Source: Akebia trifoliata
Taxonomy: Eukaryota > Streptophyta > Magnoliopsida > Ranunculales > Lardizabalaceae
Reading direction: 5' to 3'
NCBI GenBank assembly: GCA_017979445.1
Contig: CM030718.1
Location: forward strand, 22,811,021-22,875,020
Length of the DNA: 64,000 bases
Below are positions 11,363 through 23,067 of this stretch, piece after piece (position 1 is the stretch's first letter; each line of letters starts with the position of its first letter). The position numbers and the translations under genes were made by a program. Under the pieces are notes generated by a model. The model ran no database searches. It worked only from the letters and a program-made list of their open reading frames with translations, and was not told where the DNA came from.

Positions 11363-12091
11363 AACCCTGGGGAGTGGCTCAATGGCAATTTCGGATCCAA
11401 TAAGCAGCAAGAAGCAAGAACACGTACGTGTGTGTTCAATACCTAGTATGAGCAATATTTCCTCTTGGTCACCCACGAGGGCGTGCCTACACTTACCTGG
11501 TGCTTGAGATGTGTAGGCGTTGCACGTGGCCAAGGGAGGGACCCATATGCTGTTGGGATTTGTGGAGCCTAGTTATATTTTGATCCGGTTGACGACCCGA
11601 CCCGACTCGATAATGTTTGCGTGGTATTTTGATGGGATATTTTCTGAGGCTTAATCCATGGAGTGGAGGCTTGGGCCGATAGGCCCAAGCCGGAGCGCTC
11701 ATGGATAAGCCTCCTGGGGGCCCAGGGGGCAACGCCCCCGGGAAAAATTTTTGGGCCCGTTTTGTAACCCATTGTGTATCTTGTGCACAGTATATAGAAG
11801 CCATTTTTGGTGATTAGGGTTTCTTTAAGGTTTTGGTTGTCGTCTTTGAGACTTGAGCCGCACTTTGTAATTCTTCTCCAAATAGTGAAATCTCTACAAC
11901 TCCGTAGACATAGGCAAATTGCCGAACCACGTAAATACTGTCTTGTGCGTGTGATTGTCTTTTTCGACGTGTGTGTTTTTTTTCTTTTTTCTCTATTTCT
12001 TGTTTCTCACAGGTTGGGAATTTCGGGTTGAATTCCTAACATATGCCTTAGTTAGACGTTAAGTCCAGACACCCCGTTATCAAAAAAGAAA
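11363..12091 (+). mobile_element. tRNA-derived SINE, split by a solo LTR
   Basis: The head AACCCTGGGGAGTGGCTCAA carries a box A-like GTGGCTCAATGGC, and GTGTTCAATACC about 55 bp downstream is a box B-like element. The SINE body runs 11363-11550, is interrupted by the LTR at 11551-12041, and resumes at about 12047 to the tail ending GTTATC plus an A-rich run. Its target duplications are AACATTCACAATAGAT (11347-11362) and AACATTTACAAAAGAT (12092-12107), 14 of 16 identical. The head resembles plant Au-type SINEs from memory. Without the LTR and its duplicate the SINE is about 233 bp. Confidence 0.85.
11551..12041 (+). mobile_element. Copia-type solo LTR, 491 bp, with exact 5-bp TSD
   Basis: Begins TGTTGGGATT and ends ATTCCTAACA, flanked by an exact TATGC duplication (11546-11550 and 12042-12046). 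It contains a TATA-like AGTATATAGAA at about 11790, then a 5' leader-like region with CCGTAGACATAGGCAAATTG and CCGAACCACGTAAATACTG, a phrase typical of plant copia LTRs. There is no internal domain, so it is a solo LTR left by LTR-LTR recombination. Unlike its surroundings it is GC-rich from 11640 to 11760. The 74-aa and 103-aa frames over it are not genes. Confidence 0.9.
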
Positions 12092-12107
12092 AACATTTAC
12101 AAAAGAT

Positions 12108-12887
12108 CTCGACAGTTCATTAGAAAAAGTGATTTTATTAAAATACTTGATCAAACCAAGTTGGACTGTCGGGTGTTCTGAGGCACTTCAAGCCCTTGAA
12201 ACAGCACAACGTGACACTCTTCAGCCCTCAATCTTGCTGGATGGAAGTGTCTGAGTTATTTGCCTTGGATTAAGGGCTGCAATATCTCTAAGCCTTTTTC
12301 AAGTAGGATGAAAATGGGACCCCCTATTTTGATGAAAGTAGCACTAAATGGCTCTAAAACAGCTTCAGAGATGCATGAATTTATATCTTTATAAAGCAAA
12401 GAATCAGCCAGACCCAAGCCCATTAAGCTTGAGCATTAGCTTAGCCAACTTAAGCCTAATGGGAGTTAGGGCTGGTCTAAGGCACAACCTACTTCTTTAA
12501 GGAGGGATTAGGGCTAATCCAAATATATCCCTAAGCCTCCCCAAGTTAGTCATTCTTTCGAACTGCTTCGTCCAAATGGCTGGAAAAAAGGGGTGTAAAT
12601 GGGCTGGGATGGCCCAAATCTCATCTCACTCAGGTCATTTTATATCAGGCTTTAGCAAGACAAGATATATAAGTTTGAATAGGTTTAAAATTGGATTGGA
12701 CTAGGCCCATTTATTAATAGGGTTGGTTTGGTATAGGGTGCAGACAAATGTGTCCGTTTTAAGAGAATGAGAATTTGGGCTGAGCCCAAAGCATAGTCTG
12801 GCTTTGGTATTTATTACTTATACGATGTGTTTGGTTTGTTTTCAACAGTTGTCTTTCAATCCCTCTAAAGAAGATAAGGCTTGGGTA
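12108..12887. other. Intergenic with degenerate repeat fragments
   Basis: The phrase GGGGTGTAAATGGGCTGGG at 12590 resembles the terminal sequence of a hAT-like element, but no partner end was found. No coding sequence is supported. Confidence 0.4.
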
Positions 12888-14165
12888 ATAGGGCTGAACT
12901 CGGGCGGGTCGGGGAACAACCCATACCCAACCGAAACTTGACAAACAACAATCCGCGCTACGCCCAACCCGACTTCAGGCTTGAAATACTCAACCCAAAC
13001 CCAACCCAAATTGGGTTGGTCGGGTTAATTTATTCCCCATTAATACTTGATAATTTAGAAAGAATTTTGATAAAATGATGCGGTAATTGATGAATGCCCC
13101 TAATGTGCCTTTCTCTCTCTTGCCCATAGTGAAAAAAAAACTTTCCGATTTGATCACCTTGTTACATTCAAACGCATGATCCGATGCAATAGAGTTGTAG
13201 AGAGCACAATTATATGAAGTTTAAAAATAAAAATAAAAAAATTAAATAGTTATTTTTCACATTGAATTTTATTTTTAAATTTAGGTGCTTGGTGACCGTC
13301 CATTTTCAACAACTTTGATCAAGATCAAAAAATAATTTTTTTTTAATATTTATTTTTTGAATATGAACATTTTCATGAAATCTAAAACGCTGTGTTGTTA
13401 GATTGTGAATGTGATATGTGATATGTGGGCCTAATGACACTTTTTAAGATTTGAAATCTAAAAAAATAAATCTGTGGGCAGTGGGCAAGAGAGAAGTTCT
13501 CTCTACTCTTGATGTCATTCGCACCACATGTCAAATGTTTGTTTGGCTGTGAGCAAACACGTTAGAGTGTGTAAAGGGCGTGCACTAAAAAAGTGCCATA
13601 TTATCAGCACTGATTAAGAAATTGTAAGGGTTTATATAAACATAAGTGTTATTAATTTGAAACAACTTAAAATTTATAATTAGTTGTCGTAAAATTGTGT
13701 TTCAAAATTTACATACATAAAATTATAAAAGATAAATTGAAACAGACGAAGAAAATGATGATTAACTAAAGTTATCATCTTAATTCATTTATTGTTAGTT
13801 GTAATTTTCTACAAAACAAACATTTACATTGTATGACAATATAGAATTACATAAACAAAAGCATTAATAACAAAGCAATTGTTTATATTTTTTAAATAAT
13901 CATATAGTAATTTTGATATATAAAAAAACAAAAGTATAAATACTAAATGAATGTAAAAGAAACTAAGATATATGAAATATTTTAAATTATAGTAAATCAA
14001 GTTTGCCAATGCCTGTGCCCGAATCCTACCCGATTTGAGTCAAGCACTTTTTTTTTTGTTGCTCAAACCCATAACTGTACCTAAGCTAGCTTTGCTCAGA
14101 CCCGACCCAAGGGCGGGTTCAACCCATCAGATTCGGTTTGGCCCACCCAAGTTGTAATCCTAGCC
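12888..14165. repeat. Family D TIR-like element, about 1.28 kb
   Basis: The left end TAGGGCTGAACTCGGGCGGG and the reverse complement of the right end, TAGGATTACAACTTGGGTGG, are similar, and both sides continue with GGGTT/AACCC-rich sequence. The AT-rich interior near 13810-13990 is related in reverse complement to 2790-2880. No transposase is visible, so it is non-autonomous. A target duplication was not resolved. Confidence 0.55.
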
Positions 14166-14934
14166 AGGCCAGGAAACACTTCTGTCGTCCATTTTGCAAT
14201 GATGCTAATATTGCTTGTAGCTTGTTAGGGTCTTCTAAACAAATATCAGCAAGAACAAAAAGAATTAAAAACAACTTTAATAAATTGAAAACCTAAGGAA
14301 ATTAAATCCACCAAGATTGAGTAATTTAATCAAATTTTATTCCCCAATTCCTTTTACATAACTCAAATCAAGAAATCGGCAAAGAATTATGATTCAGAAA
14401 GTTTAACTTTAAAAATCTTTTTTATTTAAGAAAATCTAGATATTTGACCAAGATTTCCATCCCTTAAAATTTTTTATTACCTAATGATCCAACATCACAG
14501 TGAGTATCCAATATAATGGATTATCCCCTATAGTAAAAGATCACGCCAAGAGGAAGGATTAACAAAAATAAATTAAGAATCAAGGTCTATGAAGAAAAAT
14601 TTACTTAAACAATTAAAACATCAAGAGCAAGAAAAATACTTAAAATTAAACTAATTATTTTGACTTCATCAATCTCCCTAGAGTGAAAAATTAGTCAAGA
14701 CTCATTCTGAAAAGTAATAAAATCAACAAATATGAAAATAAAAACTTTTCATTTATTACTCCTGAATAAATCTTGAAATATTATCTTCCAAATTGTAATA
14801 AATAAAATAAACCTAAACTAAGACTAAAAGAGAATAAGAAAGAGGGGACGGAGAAGATATCAGAATTTAGTAGATAAAATAGAAATAGATATAGAGAGTG
14901 GTCTCTAATTATAAATCCGGAGCAGCTTTGGATA
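14166..14934. other. Intergenic, nothing recognised
   Basis: A-rich sequence with no coding potential or repeat structure that I recognise. Confidence 0.4.
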
Positions 14935-15310
14935 ACTGGATACATTTGGCAAATTTCGATTCTATATATCTAATTACCTCCAGATGATTTGATCTCTTAT
15001 AAGTGAGTATGTTATCTTTCGTCCTATGAAAATATCTCATAACCTTCTTTGCAATTTTCCAATGATCTTATCTTAGGTTGTTTTGATATCTTTCCAACAT
15101 TTCAATTGCAAAATCGATGTCCGGTCTGATACAAGTTTGAGCATTCATGAAACTCCCTACGTGTGAGGCATAAGAAATATCTTTCATCTGCTTCCTTTCC
15201 AAATCATTTTGTAGGCATTGTTTTATGTTGAATTTATCTTCTTTCCTCATAGGCGCATCACCAGTTGAGCAAAACTACATGTTAAACCTATGTAAGACTT
15301 GATCACAATA
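14935..15310 (-). pseudogene. Ty1/copia pol fragment (reverse transcriptase/RNase H junction)
   Basis: The minus-strand frame at 15068-15250 reads KFNIKQCLQNDLERKQMKDI then SYASHVGSFMNAQTCIRPDI, matching the conserved copia region Y.S.VGSLMYA...TRPDI. Downstream on the same strand, through frame changes, KKVMRYFHRTKDNILTYKRS and HLEVIRYIESKFAKC follow the order expected for copia RNase H (the D of the YTDSDFAG motif is altered). The domain is broken and no LTRs are recognisable nearby, so this is a dead remnant. Confidence 0.85.
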
Positions 15311-16276
15311 ACCTTTTTGAGACAACCAACCTTACAATCCTCGAGTTCGATCTCTATAAATCCCTATGTCAATCTCATACGTTGCCTCACCCATATCAAC
15401 AATATTGAAATTCTTAATTAGATTTAGGATTCTGATAAGATTGACATTCACTTACAAGAAACCAATAATTAATTTAATAAAATAATAAAATCTAAACTCG
15501 ACTTGGACAAATAAACAATTTGAATGTTGTTGATCTATACTAATCAAATAATAATATTCAACTTCATAGCAATTACTTGTTCGATCTCTTCAAACACAGC
15601 ATGAGAATATTATAACTAAAAAATTATGAATCATATTACTATGAAGGTTCCAACTCAACTAAATTGGTTAAAACATTGAGCAACCAAAAAATAAATATAG
15701 AATTAAATTTTATAACGTTAAAAAATATTTTGAGATATTTAATGATTAAATACATTTATTTGGTTGACTAGATATTGAGTCTTCAAGTTCACATAGGGCT
15801 GGCAATGATCCAGATTTGACCCGGTATCTAATCCATTCTGATCAACAAAAAAAAAATCGGAGCTATATTTTTTATATTTTTGGATTGGATTTGGATTGAA
15901 AATTATAGATATGAATGTTTTTTTGAATTGGATTCGGATGAACTCCAACCTAATCTGATCTGAAGTTAATTATATATATAAAGAAATTAATAGATATTAG
16001 TTTTAGTATTATTCTGTCTCAATGCACACTTCTTATTTTAGGATTTTAATTTGTTATTCTTCATCTTCTCCTAATATCCTCCAAACAAAACCCCACCGCC
16101 GAAGCCACCGTCATCGAAAATTTGTTGCACGTTGACGGAGTACAGACAATCAGATCAGGTCTAGTCTCATTTCTCTCTCAAATCGGTCAAGGAAAGGGAA
16201 TGTACATCTCGAGAGGATGACGCCCCACTGAATAGACTGTTATAGAGCTATGGCATGTCAAGGAGAGATCGGGAAT
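15311..16276. other. Intergenic with a family D-like fragment near 15796-15960
   Basis: GGGCTGGCAATGATCCAGATTTG at 15796 and nearby GGATTGGATTTGGATTG words look like a decayed GGGCTGGCAAT-type repeat. No gene is supported; the stretch 16080-16140 is locally GC-richer but has no convincing frame. Confidence 0.35.
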
Positions 16277-16847
16277 AGGGGTGTCAATTGGTTGTTTCCC
16301 GTTTGATTCTTAAGGAACTTAGAACCATAACTACCATATTTATTTTGGTTTCGGTCATTGTCAGTTCTGAGTCCGATTCCAAAATAAATGGAACAGGATC
16401 CAGAACCACCAAAGAACACAGGTACCCATCGATTTTGGTTCTCAAGAATCAAATAAGAAAAAAAATTCAAATCATTATAAAACTTTTTTCCTTAAAAAAA
16501 TTGACATATTAACAAAATTATTAACTTAATTATAATTTGTTATATTAAAAGTAATAAAGTTTTAGAAGGTATAGCTCGTTTTAAGCTCCAATCGATAATT
16601 TATATGAAAAATTGAGGAATTTTACGTAACATACATTAATTTTTCAATAAGAGAATACCTTAAATCATCTATAGTATGAAAAGAATGACAATAAATCGGT
16701 TCGGGTACCCATTGGATAGAACCTAACGGTTCCGATTCCTATTAGTTCCGTTCCATTTTAGATCCAGATCTAGTTGGTTCAAATAAAAAAAGAATCGCTA
16801 CTGAGGTTTTCGATTTCAGTTAAATAGATACCCATTGAAACCCCTAG
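16277..16847. repeat. hAT-like MITE, 571 bp, exact 8-bp TSD
   Basis: The left end AGGGGTGTCAATTGGTTG and the right end CCCATTGAAACCCCTAG are inverted. They are flanked by an exact 8-bp duplication TCGGGAAT (16269-16276 and 16848-16855). Terminal AGGGGTGTCAA with an 8-bp duplication is the classical signature of non-autonomous hAT elements. The overlapping 74-aa and 70-aa frames are not genes. Confidence 0.85.
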
Positions 16848-16855
16848 TCGGGAAT

Positions 16856-17874
16856 GAAGGTGAGACCAATGATGGGGTTTCCTTGTCTTCATCGGGTTCG
16901 ATTTCCGCTATTAGTTTTGGAAATAGAAACACAAATCAGGAAGGTTGCTAGATGGATTGAAGTTTTGAACAAATTATGCCCTTTTCTTTGCTTCTGTTGG
17001 TTGTCCACATTCACCCAGCATTTGCAATGTATTCAGATTTGATGATTATTGTTACTTTTAAGATTTTTTAGACGTTTAATTAGAAATGAATATGCTTAGA
17101 ATATGGTTAGGAGAGCTATTCTTCTCTCTCATAGCTGCCTCTTCACATTTGACAAACCCTGATGTTTTCTTGATCTGATCCAGTTCAGATCGGATCGGTT
17201 TCGGATTGAGTAAATATGTTGTCGGGTCGGATTTGGTTCAACTACTTATTGATCCAACCGGACTAAATCGATTTTGGATCCTGCCATAAAAAAATCGGAT
17301 TGATATTGATCCACTACCGATTAGATCCATGTCTTGCCTAAGTTCACTTGATCCAATAATTTTAGTGATCAACTAGTTGCACCCAACAAGTTGTTTGTTG
17401 CACTCTTGACATTAAAAATGTTTTTTTAAAATCTCTATTTTAATCGACTAATTGCATTTTATTATGGTAATCTTATAATTTAGGGACTTATTCATCTTCC
17501 CATGGCTTCTTCTCTATGTTTGTGCTCTATATTTCTGGTAATTTATTTTGCTCATGTTCTCTTTGGCACCAATTGAAGGTATGTTTGTAAATTGGTAAAA
17601 GCCTATGCTTGGATCTTATATCTTGGAATTCTATGATCATTGATCAGTCTGATGTGTTGACATGGATTCCAATGAGTTTCTTAAGTCTCACAATGACTTT
17701 AAAATCGTCAAAACCAAATCTTCCTTGATTTATCAATCCAAATACATGATGATTACAAAGGATTTGTGATGTTTGCAAATAGGTTAAACTATACAAAAAT
17801 GATTAAACCAACAATAATTTATGTGGTTATGATTGGGTAAGAAAAAGAAGAAAATGAGTACAATATTTTTTCTA
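16856..17874. other. Intergenic with GGATCGG-rich degenerate repeat at about 17165-17345
   Basis: Contains GATCGGATCGGTTTCGGATTG and similar words, probably an eroded repeat of the family D kind. No gene is visible. Confidence 0.35.
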
Positions 17875-18055
17875 GAATAATACTGAAGTAACCTCAAGAT
17901 TGTACCTCATTTTGCATTTTCCTGACTTGAAAATGTGTAAGAATCATAGATGCTTTTTCACTTGTATCTCGATGAAAAATATCTATGGTTGCTACATACT
18001 TTCCATCTGAAAAGTATGATATGAAGTACAATCTTGAGGTCACTCCAACACAATT
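17875..18055. repeat. Family A foldback MITE (copy A5)
   Basis: 181 bp. Starts GAATAATACTGAAGTAACCT and ends GAGGTCACTCCAACACAATT, with arms GATTGTACCTCATTTTGCA / TATGAAGTACAATC. The flanking 9-mers TTTTTTCTA (17866-17874) and ATTTTTCTA (18056-18064) agree at 8 of 9. Confidence 0.85.
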
Positions 18056-18839
18056 ATTTTTCTATTACTTTTAGAGTGTAATTATCTAAATGGAGTGTAA
18101 AGGAGAAATTTCAAGTTATAGAGTGCAATTAGTAATGGGTGATGTGCAACTAGTAGCTCTCTAATTTTATTTTTAATTAAATTTGACAAGATTTATCCAA
18201 AACTCATGATGGAGTAACATTGAAATCTACATCATGTGGGACATTTCACACGAGGATGTGAAATGTTCCCTTGATGTACATTTTAATGTTATTTTAGCAT
18301 TATTCTTGTCCAAAATATCCAAGTTAGGTAGATGTGATCACACGCAATATCACTGATATTTATTTCTTATATTTTTCTTACGTTAGGTTACAATAGAGGA
18401 CTAGATGAACCCACGTACCTAATTCATAATTAACCCTAGAAGAAGAAACCCCATTAAGCCACTTGTCATCAATTAATCATAACTTATAAGGTTAAAACGA
18501 CACTAGTCAAATTGGGTTATTTCGTGAAGAAATAAAGGCGTGCAGATATGATAGAAGAAATTAAGAGGTACTGGTTGTCCTTGAAAAGAGTCAAACAAGA
18601 AAGAAAAAACAAGAATTATTGTAATTATTATTATTACATACCCCTTTTTGTTTTCTTCAATATTTGGTACACTGCAATTATAAAATTGATTAAATTCCCC
18701 ATTATTGGTTATTGAGTGAGAGACTAGGAATAAAATGACTGCAAATCCCCCTCCCACCAACTTTTAATTTTTATTTATTTCCAAAGACCTCAACTTTTTC
18801 TTTCTTAATCCATCATTTTGATTTTTAGGATTAAAAATT
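18056..18839. other. Intergenic, small palindrome at about 18215-18285
   Basis: TGAAATCTACATCATGTGGGA and its near reverse complement (CTTGATGTACATTTTAATG) form a short imperfect palindrome around 18245. No gene is visible; the 85-aa minus-strand frame has no recognisable domain. Confidence 0.35.
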
Positions 18840-19034
18840 GAGTCTCGATAATATGACTTGCCTGGTGGCATACTCAATCGACTCCTTAACGTGACAAGTT
18901 CGAGAAATGTAGATCTGTATGTCTTGAGATACACAATTGTACTTCCCCATAAAAGAGTGTATCCCGAGGTATATAGACCTACGGTTCACAAACTTCTTCA
19001 CGTCAAGGAGTCAATTGAGTATGACAATCTTCAT
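18840..19034. repeat. Family A foldback MITE (copy A6)
   Basis: GAGTCTCGATAATATGAC, then GGCATACTCAATCGACTC, opposes GGAGTCAATTGAGTATGAC on the right. It belongs to the same sub-type as A3 and A4. The extreme right end is eroded. Confidence 0.7.
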
Positions 19035-19377
19035 AACTTTCTCCTAAAAATCTCCTGAATTTCTCTCTTGAAAATTCATCTAAGATTATTTGGAAAAGTT
19101 ATGAGCAAACATCTTATTTATTTTATTCTCATTTATTTATATACAATGATATGTTTAAAAAAAAATCAATTAATTAGTCAAATATGTTGTTTTCAATGGG
19201 CCGATCAGGCTTGGCTTAATCCTAACCCAAACCTAAAAGAGATGGGTTGGTCACCTCTTAGATCGGCTCTAAGCCCTTATCGAGTTTGACCCAACCAAGA
19301 TTTTTAACTTTTCTAAAATTAAATATTTTTTTTTTCTCAAAAAAATCATCTACCTATTCATTGGAAATTTTTTTTTT

Positions 19378-19469
19378 GAATAATGCTAAATTGACCTCTG
19401 GGTGGAACCTCATATCATGTCAAGAAGTGCGATATGAGGTTCCAGCTTAAGTTCACTTCAACACGACTC
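19378..19469. repeat. Family A MITE, internally deleted (copy A7)
   Basis: Only 92 bp: GAATAATGCTAAATTGACCT..GGAACCTCATATCATG and the opposing ATATGAGGTTCCAGC..TCACTTCAACACGACTC. Both family ends are intact but the loop is missing. Confidence 0.75.
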
Positions 19470-19811
19470 AAAAAAATTATGCATCACAAATCATATCAAA
19501 GAATGAACTTTTAAACACATTTTCTACTATCATCCGATAACTATTGTCTAAATGAATATCAAAATTGGTTTTTAAACAAAATAGGGTTTAGTTTATGATA
19601 TACATAAATACAATATACTAGTGAGTTGGGTTGGACTATACACAATTAATTCCAAACTTAATCGAAATTAATTCGTTGAAAATATTTTATACCCGGCATT
19701 CTCTTTGCAAGTTTAACGGACTCCACTGAAAACCTAATCAAGTCATCCTATGAAAAATAGTGATCTCACCAATGACAAAGTTGAACCCCGAGGTTTTGAG
19801 AAAAAGTATAA

Positions 19812-20205
19812 GAGCATCTCTAACGTCTCAAATTGGGATGGCAATTCCAAATTCTAAAACGACCTCTCATAAATATGCTTCAATGTCTGTCTTAAATGGA
19901 CTCTCAAATATAGCATATGTTAAAACCGTTGCTATATTTGCATTAATTTGAACATACCAAAAAATTTGCTAAACTGTCTTTTATGTAGTTTTTAAAATTA
20001 TTTTTTCACCAAATTGCCATCCAAACAGATTTAAAAAATATCTTTTGGATTATTTTTTAACAAGTTATCATCCAAACCATACCAATGGCATTTTTTAAGA
20101 TAAAGCATTAGAAAGACACATACCAAATATGACATTTTTACACTTTATTATCTCAAAAAATAAGATTTAGAGAGACAAATATAGCATTTATCATTGGAAA
20201 TGCTC
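19812..20205. repeat. Tourist/PIF-Harbinger-like MITE, 394 bp
   Basis: The ends GAGCATCTCTAACG and CATTGGAAATGCTC are inverted, with TAA on each side (19809-19811 and 20206-20208). Three-base TWA duplications and GAGCATCTCCAA-type ends are typical of Harbinger MITEs. The interior holds further inverted ATTTTTTAA and CATCCAAAC words. Confidence 0.8.
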
Positions 20206-20432
20206 TAAGATTTTGGAAAAAGTGTGGAACTACTGTCATATGAATTTAGTCTTTCATAAAAGACCAAGGTCAAGGGGTACGCCAACAATTTAAAAAGTTT
20301 GAGAACACAAAGGGCATATCTCAAATATTCACCAACATATGGAGGGATATATCTAAATAATCAAACTATTATCCACTCTCTCACTTCATAGCAGACAGTT
20401 CACATCTCACCTAAATCTACTATAACAAAAGT

Positions 20433-20689
20433 CAGAACTGGGAGCCAGGATTTTTTCATAGTGGGGCAAACTATTTATGTTTTTGGTTGGAAGTGGAAGA
20501 AAAGGACATTTTGGTCATTTACAAAAGCTTATGAGAGAATCCTTGAAGGATGGGTGAGGAAATTGGAGGAAGGTGAGGGGGGTGGGAGTAAATGGGGAGG
20601 GAGATGAAGGAGTGTGGGGTAAATGGGGTAAAACACGGGTATCTCAAAGTTACCCACTCCATAGTCCATCCTTACCAGCTCCGCCTCTG
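20433..20689. repeat. Family C element, 257 bp
   Basis: The left end CAGAACTGGGAGCCAGGATT and the right end CCAGCTCCGCCTCTG are inverted, and TAGTGGGGCAAAC near the left end recurs in the family C copies at 55413 and 56657. The target duplication is not clear here. It lies about 130 bp upstream of the TATA box of the ABCG gene and could contribute to its promoter region. Confidence 0.7.
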
Positions 20690-20776
20690 ACAGTAACGGG
20701 ACGGAATATGCAAATTTTATATATGTCTGTGGATTCCTTCCACTAAACTTGATAAGATCCCAACAACAAACTTCAA

Positions 20777-20810
20777 CCGTTACCGTTATCGTTAACCATT
20801 GTATCGGTTA
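20777..20810 (+). promoter_or_regulatory. Cluster of MYB-core-like CCGTTA motifs
   Basis: CCGTTA occurs twice within 12 bp, followed by CGTTAACC and, in inverse orientation, CGGTTA, all directly upstream of the TATA box. CNGTTR is the plant MYB core. Function is inferred from position only. Confidence 0.4.
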
Positions 20811-20818
20811 AATTTTCC

Positions 20819-20826
20819 TATATAAG
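20819..20826 (+). promoter_or_regulatory. TATA box of the ABCG gene
   Basis: TATATAAG, about 140 bp upstream of the ATG. It would place the transcription start near 20850 and give a 5' UTR of roughly 115-120 bp. Confidence 0.7.
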
Positions 20827-20967
20827 TATGATAGTAGAGACTACAGAGAGACAGTTCTAGTGAAGCAATATATATCACCTTCAGAAATGTGTCATTACGT
20901 ATCGTTTCGTATCGGATCTGAACACGTATTTTCGGTTTGATTAGGGTTTTTCAATCGGAAACAAGCA

Positions 20968-23067
20968 ATGGAACTCGAATCTCTCACCACCAGATCATCA
21001 TCACCAGCCCAAAACACACGGAATGAGGATGATAGTCAGATTCCGGCGCACCAAGTTGTCGAGGTGACTGAAACAAATCTTGATCGAAGATCTATACTCT
21101 TTGTTCTATCGTTCGAAAATCTGACATACAGTGTCAAAACTCGTCGGAAAATGACAATTCTGACGTGTTTTGAGTCAGCGAAGGCCGATCCAGTAGGTAC
21201 AAAGACTCTTCTAAATGACATTTCCGGCGAAGCAAGAGAAGGAGAGATTCTAGCAGTTCTTGGCGCAAGTGGATCGGGAAAATCGACTTTGATCGACGCT
21301 CTTGCGAATCGGATCTCGAAAGGGAGCTTAAAAGGATCTTTATCTCTAAATGGAGAATCTTTAGATACTAAACTTCTGAAAGTGATTTCTGCTTATGTGA
21401 TGCAAGATGATCTTCTCTTCCCAATGTTAACAGTAGAAGAAACTCTCACGTTTTCAGCTGAATTCAGATTGCCTCGATCAGTTTCAAAATCGAAGAAGAA
21501 AGCGAGAGTTCAAGCTTTGATTGATCAACTAGGGTTAAGAAACGCAGCGAAAACTGTGATTGGAGATGAAGGACATAGAGGAATCTCTGGTGGAGAGCGT
21601 CGTCGTGTTTCGATTGGAATTGATATAATTCACGATCCGATCATATTGTTTCTCGATGAACCGACTTCGGGACTTGATTCGACGAGCGCTTTCATGGTGG
21701 TGAAAGTTTTGCAACGGATCGCTCAGAGTGGGAGCATAGTTGTAATGTCGATTCACCAACCGAGTTATAGAATTCTCGGTTTACTCGACCGTTTGATCTT
21801 TCTCTCTAGTGGACACACTGTGTACAGTGGATCGCCGACTTCTCTCCCTTCTTTCTTTGCTGAGTTTGGCCATCCGATTCCAGAAAATGAGAATCGAACT
21901 GAGTTCGCACTCGATTTGATTCGCGAATTCGAAGATTCTCCTAATGGAACCGATAACTTGGTCGAATTCAATAAGTCATGGCAAGCTATGAAGAATCGTC
22001 GCAATTTAAATTCCGATGATCAATTGAAGATTTCTCTTAAAGACGCTATAATCACAAGTATTTCGAGTGGGAAATTAGTTTCCGGTACAACAAATGATTC
22101 AAGCCCAATATCGACAGTCTCAACTTTCGCTAATCCGTTCTGGATCGAGATCGTTGTATTAATCAAACGATCCATAACAAATTCATATCGAGTGCCACAA
22201 GTCTTTGGAATCCGATTAGCTGCAATTCTCGTTACTGGTTTCATCTTAGCCACAATGTTCTGGCGACTCGATAATACACCGAGAGGTTTACAAGAACGAT
22301 TAGGTTTCTTCGCTTTCGCAATGTCAACAACCTTCTATACTTGTGCTGAAGCTATCCCCATGTTCCTTCAAGAACGATACATCTTTATGCGAGAAACCGC
22401 TTATAACGCTTATCGGAGATCTTCATACGTTCTATCAAATTTGATCCTCACTATACCACCTCTAATCATTCTCTCAGTTATATTCGCAACGACAACATTC
22501 TGGGCTGTCGGTCTTGCCGGTGGTTTTTCGGGGTTCATTTTCTTTTTCCTCACAATTTTAGCTTCTTTTTGGGCTGGTAACTCTTTTGTGACTTTCCTCT
22601 CTGGTGTACTCTCTCAAGTAATGTTGGGTTACACTGTGGTCGTAGCATTACTCGCTTACTACGTTCTCTTTTCTGGGTTCTTCATCAATAGGGATCGAAT
22701 TCCGTTGTATTGGATTTGGTTCCATTACATCTCTTTGGTGAAATATCCATTCCAAGCGGTTATGCAGAATGAATTTGATGATCCGAGTAAATGTTTCATT
22801 AGGGGAGTTCAGATCTTCGATAATACGCCGCTTGGAGCTGTTCCTAATGCATTAAAAATTGAATTGTTGAAGTCAATGAGTAATACATTGGGGATGAATA
22901 TTACGAGCACGACGTGTTTAACGACAGGAAGGGATATATTGAGAGATCAAGGGATCACTGATTTGAGTAAGTGGAGTTGCTTATGGATTACTGTTGGTTG
23001 GGGGTTCTTCTTTAGGGTTTTATTTTACTTCTCTTTGTTGTTAGGAAGCAAGAACAAGAGAAGGTAG
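20968..23067 (+). CDS. Half-size ABC transporter, ABCG subfamily (ABCG1/2/6/16/20 clade), 699 aa
   Basis: A complete single-exon gene. One nucleotide-binding domain comes first: Walker [10 protein letters not shown] at residues 99-107, Q-loop Gln146, signature [12 protein letters not shown] at 206-217, Walker B IILFLDEP at 225-232, D-loop SGLD and H-loop His263. A linker (about 320-390) and a transmembrane domain with about six spans (roughly 412-432, 443-463, 490-515, 520-545, 550-575, 670-692) follow. The order NBD-TMD and one copy of each define the half-size WBC type, which acts as a dimer in the plasma membrane. Intronless genes with this opening ([13 protein letters not shown]) belong to the clade that exports suberin, cutin or pollen-wall precursors in Arabidopsis; the substrate here is not shown by sequence. 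Length and all catalytic motifs are intact. The ATG at 20968 follows an in-frame-free leader and is well upstream of the NBD. Minus-strand frames over it are shadows. Confidence 0.97.
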   Translation: MELESLTTRSSSPAQNTRNEDDSQIPAHQVVEVTETNLDRRSILFVLSFENLTYSVKTRRKMTILTCFESAKADPVGTKTLLNDISGEAREGEILAVLGASGSGKSTLIDALANRISKGSLKGSLSLNGESLDTKLLKVISAYVMQDDLLFPMLTVEETLTFSAEFRLPRSVSKSKKKARVQALIDQLGLRNAAKTVIGDEGHRGISGGERRRVSIGIDIIHDPIILFLDEPTSGLDSTSAFMVVKVLQRIAQSGSIVVMSIHQPSYRILGLLDRLIFLSSGHTVYSGSPTSLPSFFAEFGHPIPENENRTEFALDLIREFEDSPNGTDNLVEFNKSWQAMKNRRNLNSDDQLKISLKDAIITSISSGKLVSGTTNDSSPISTVSTFANPFWIEIVVLIKRSITNSYRVPQVFGIRLAAILVTGFILATMFWRLDNTPRGLQERLGFFAFAMSTTFYTCAEAIPMFLQERYIFMRETAYNAYRRSSYVLSNLILTIPPLIILSVIFATTTFWAVGLAGGFSGFIFFFLTILASFWAGNSFVTFLSGVLSQVMLGYTVVVALLAYYVLFSGFFINRDRIPLYWIWFHYISLVKYPFQAVMQNEFDDPSKCFIRGVQIFDNTPLGAVPNALKIELLKSMSNTLGMNITSTTCLTTGRDILRDQGITDLSKWSCLWITVGWGFFFRVLFYFSLLLGSKNKRR

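Noticed and set aside
11493..11804. Overlapping 103-aa and 67-aa minus-strand frames, Pro-rich
   Set aside because: They are antisense to the GC-rich part of the copia solo LTR, whose ends and duplication fully explain the sequence.
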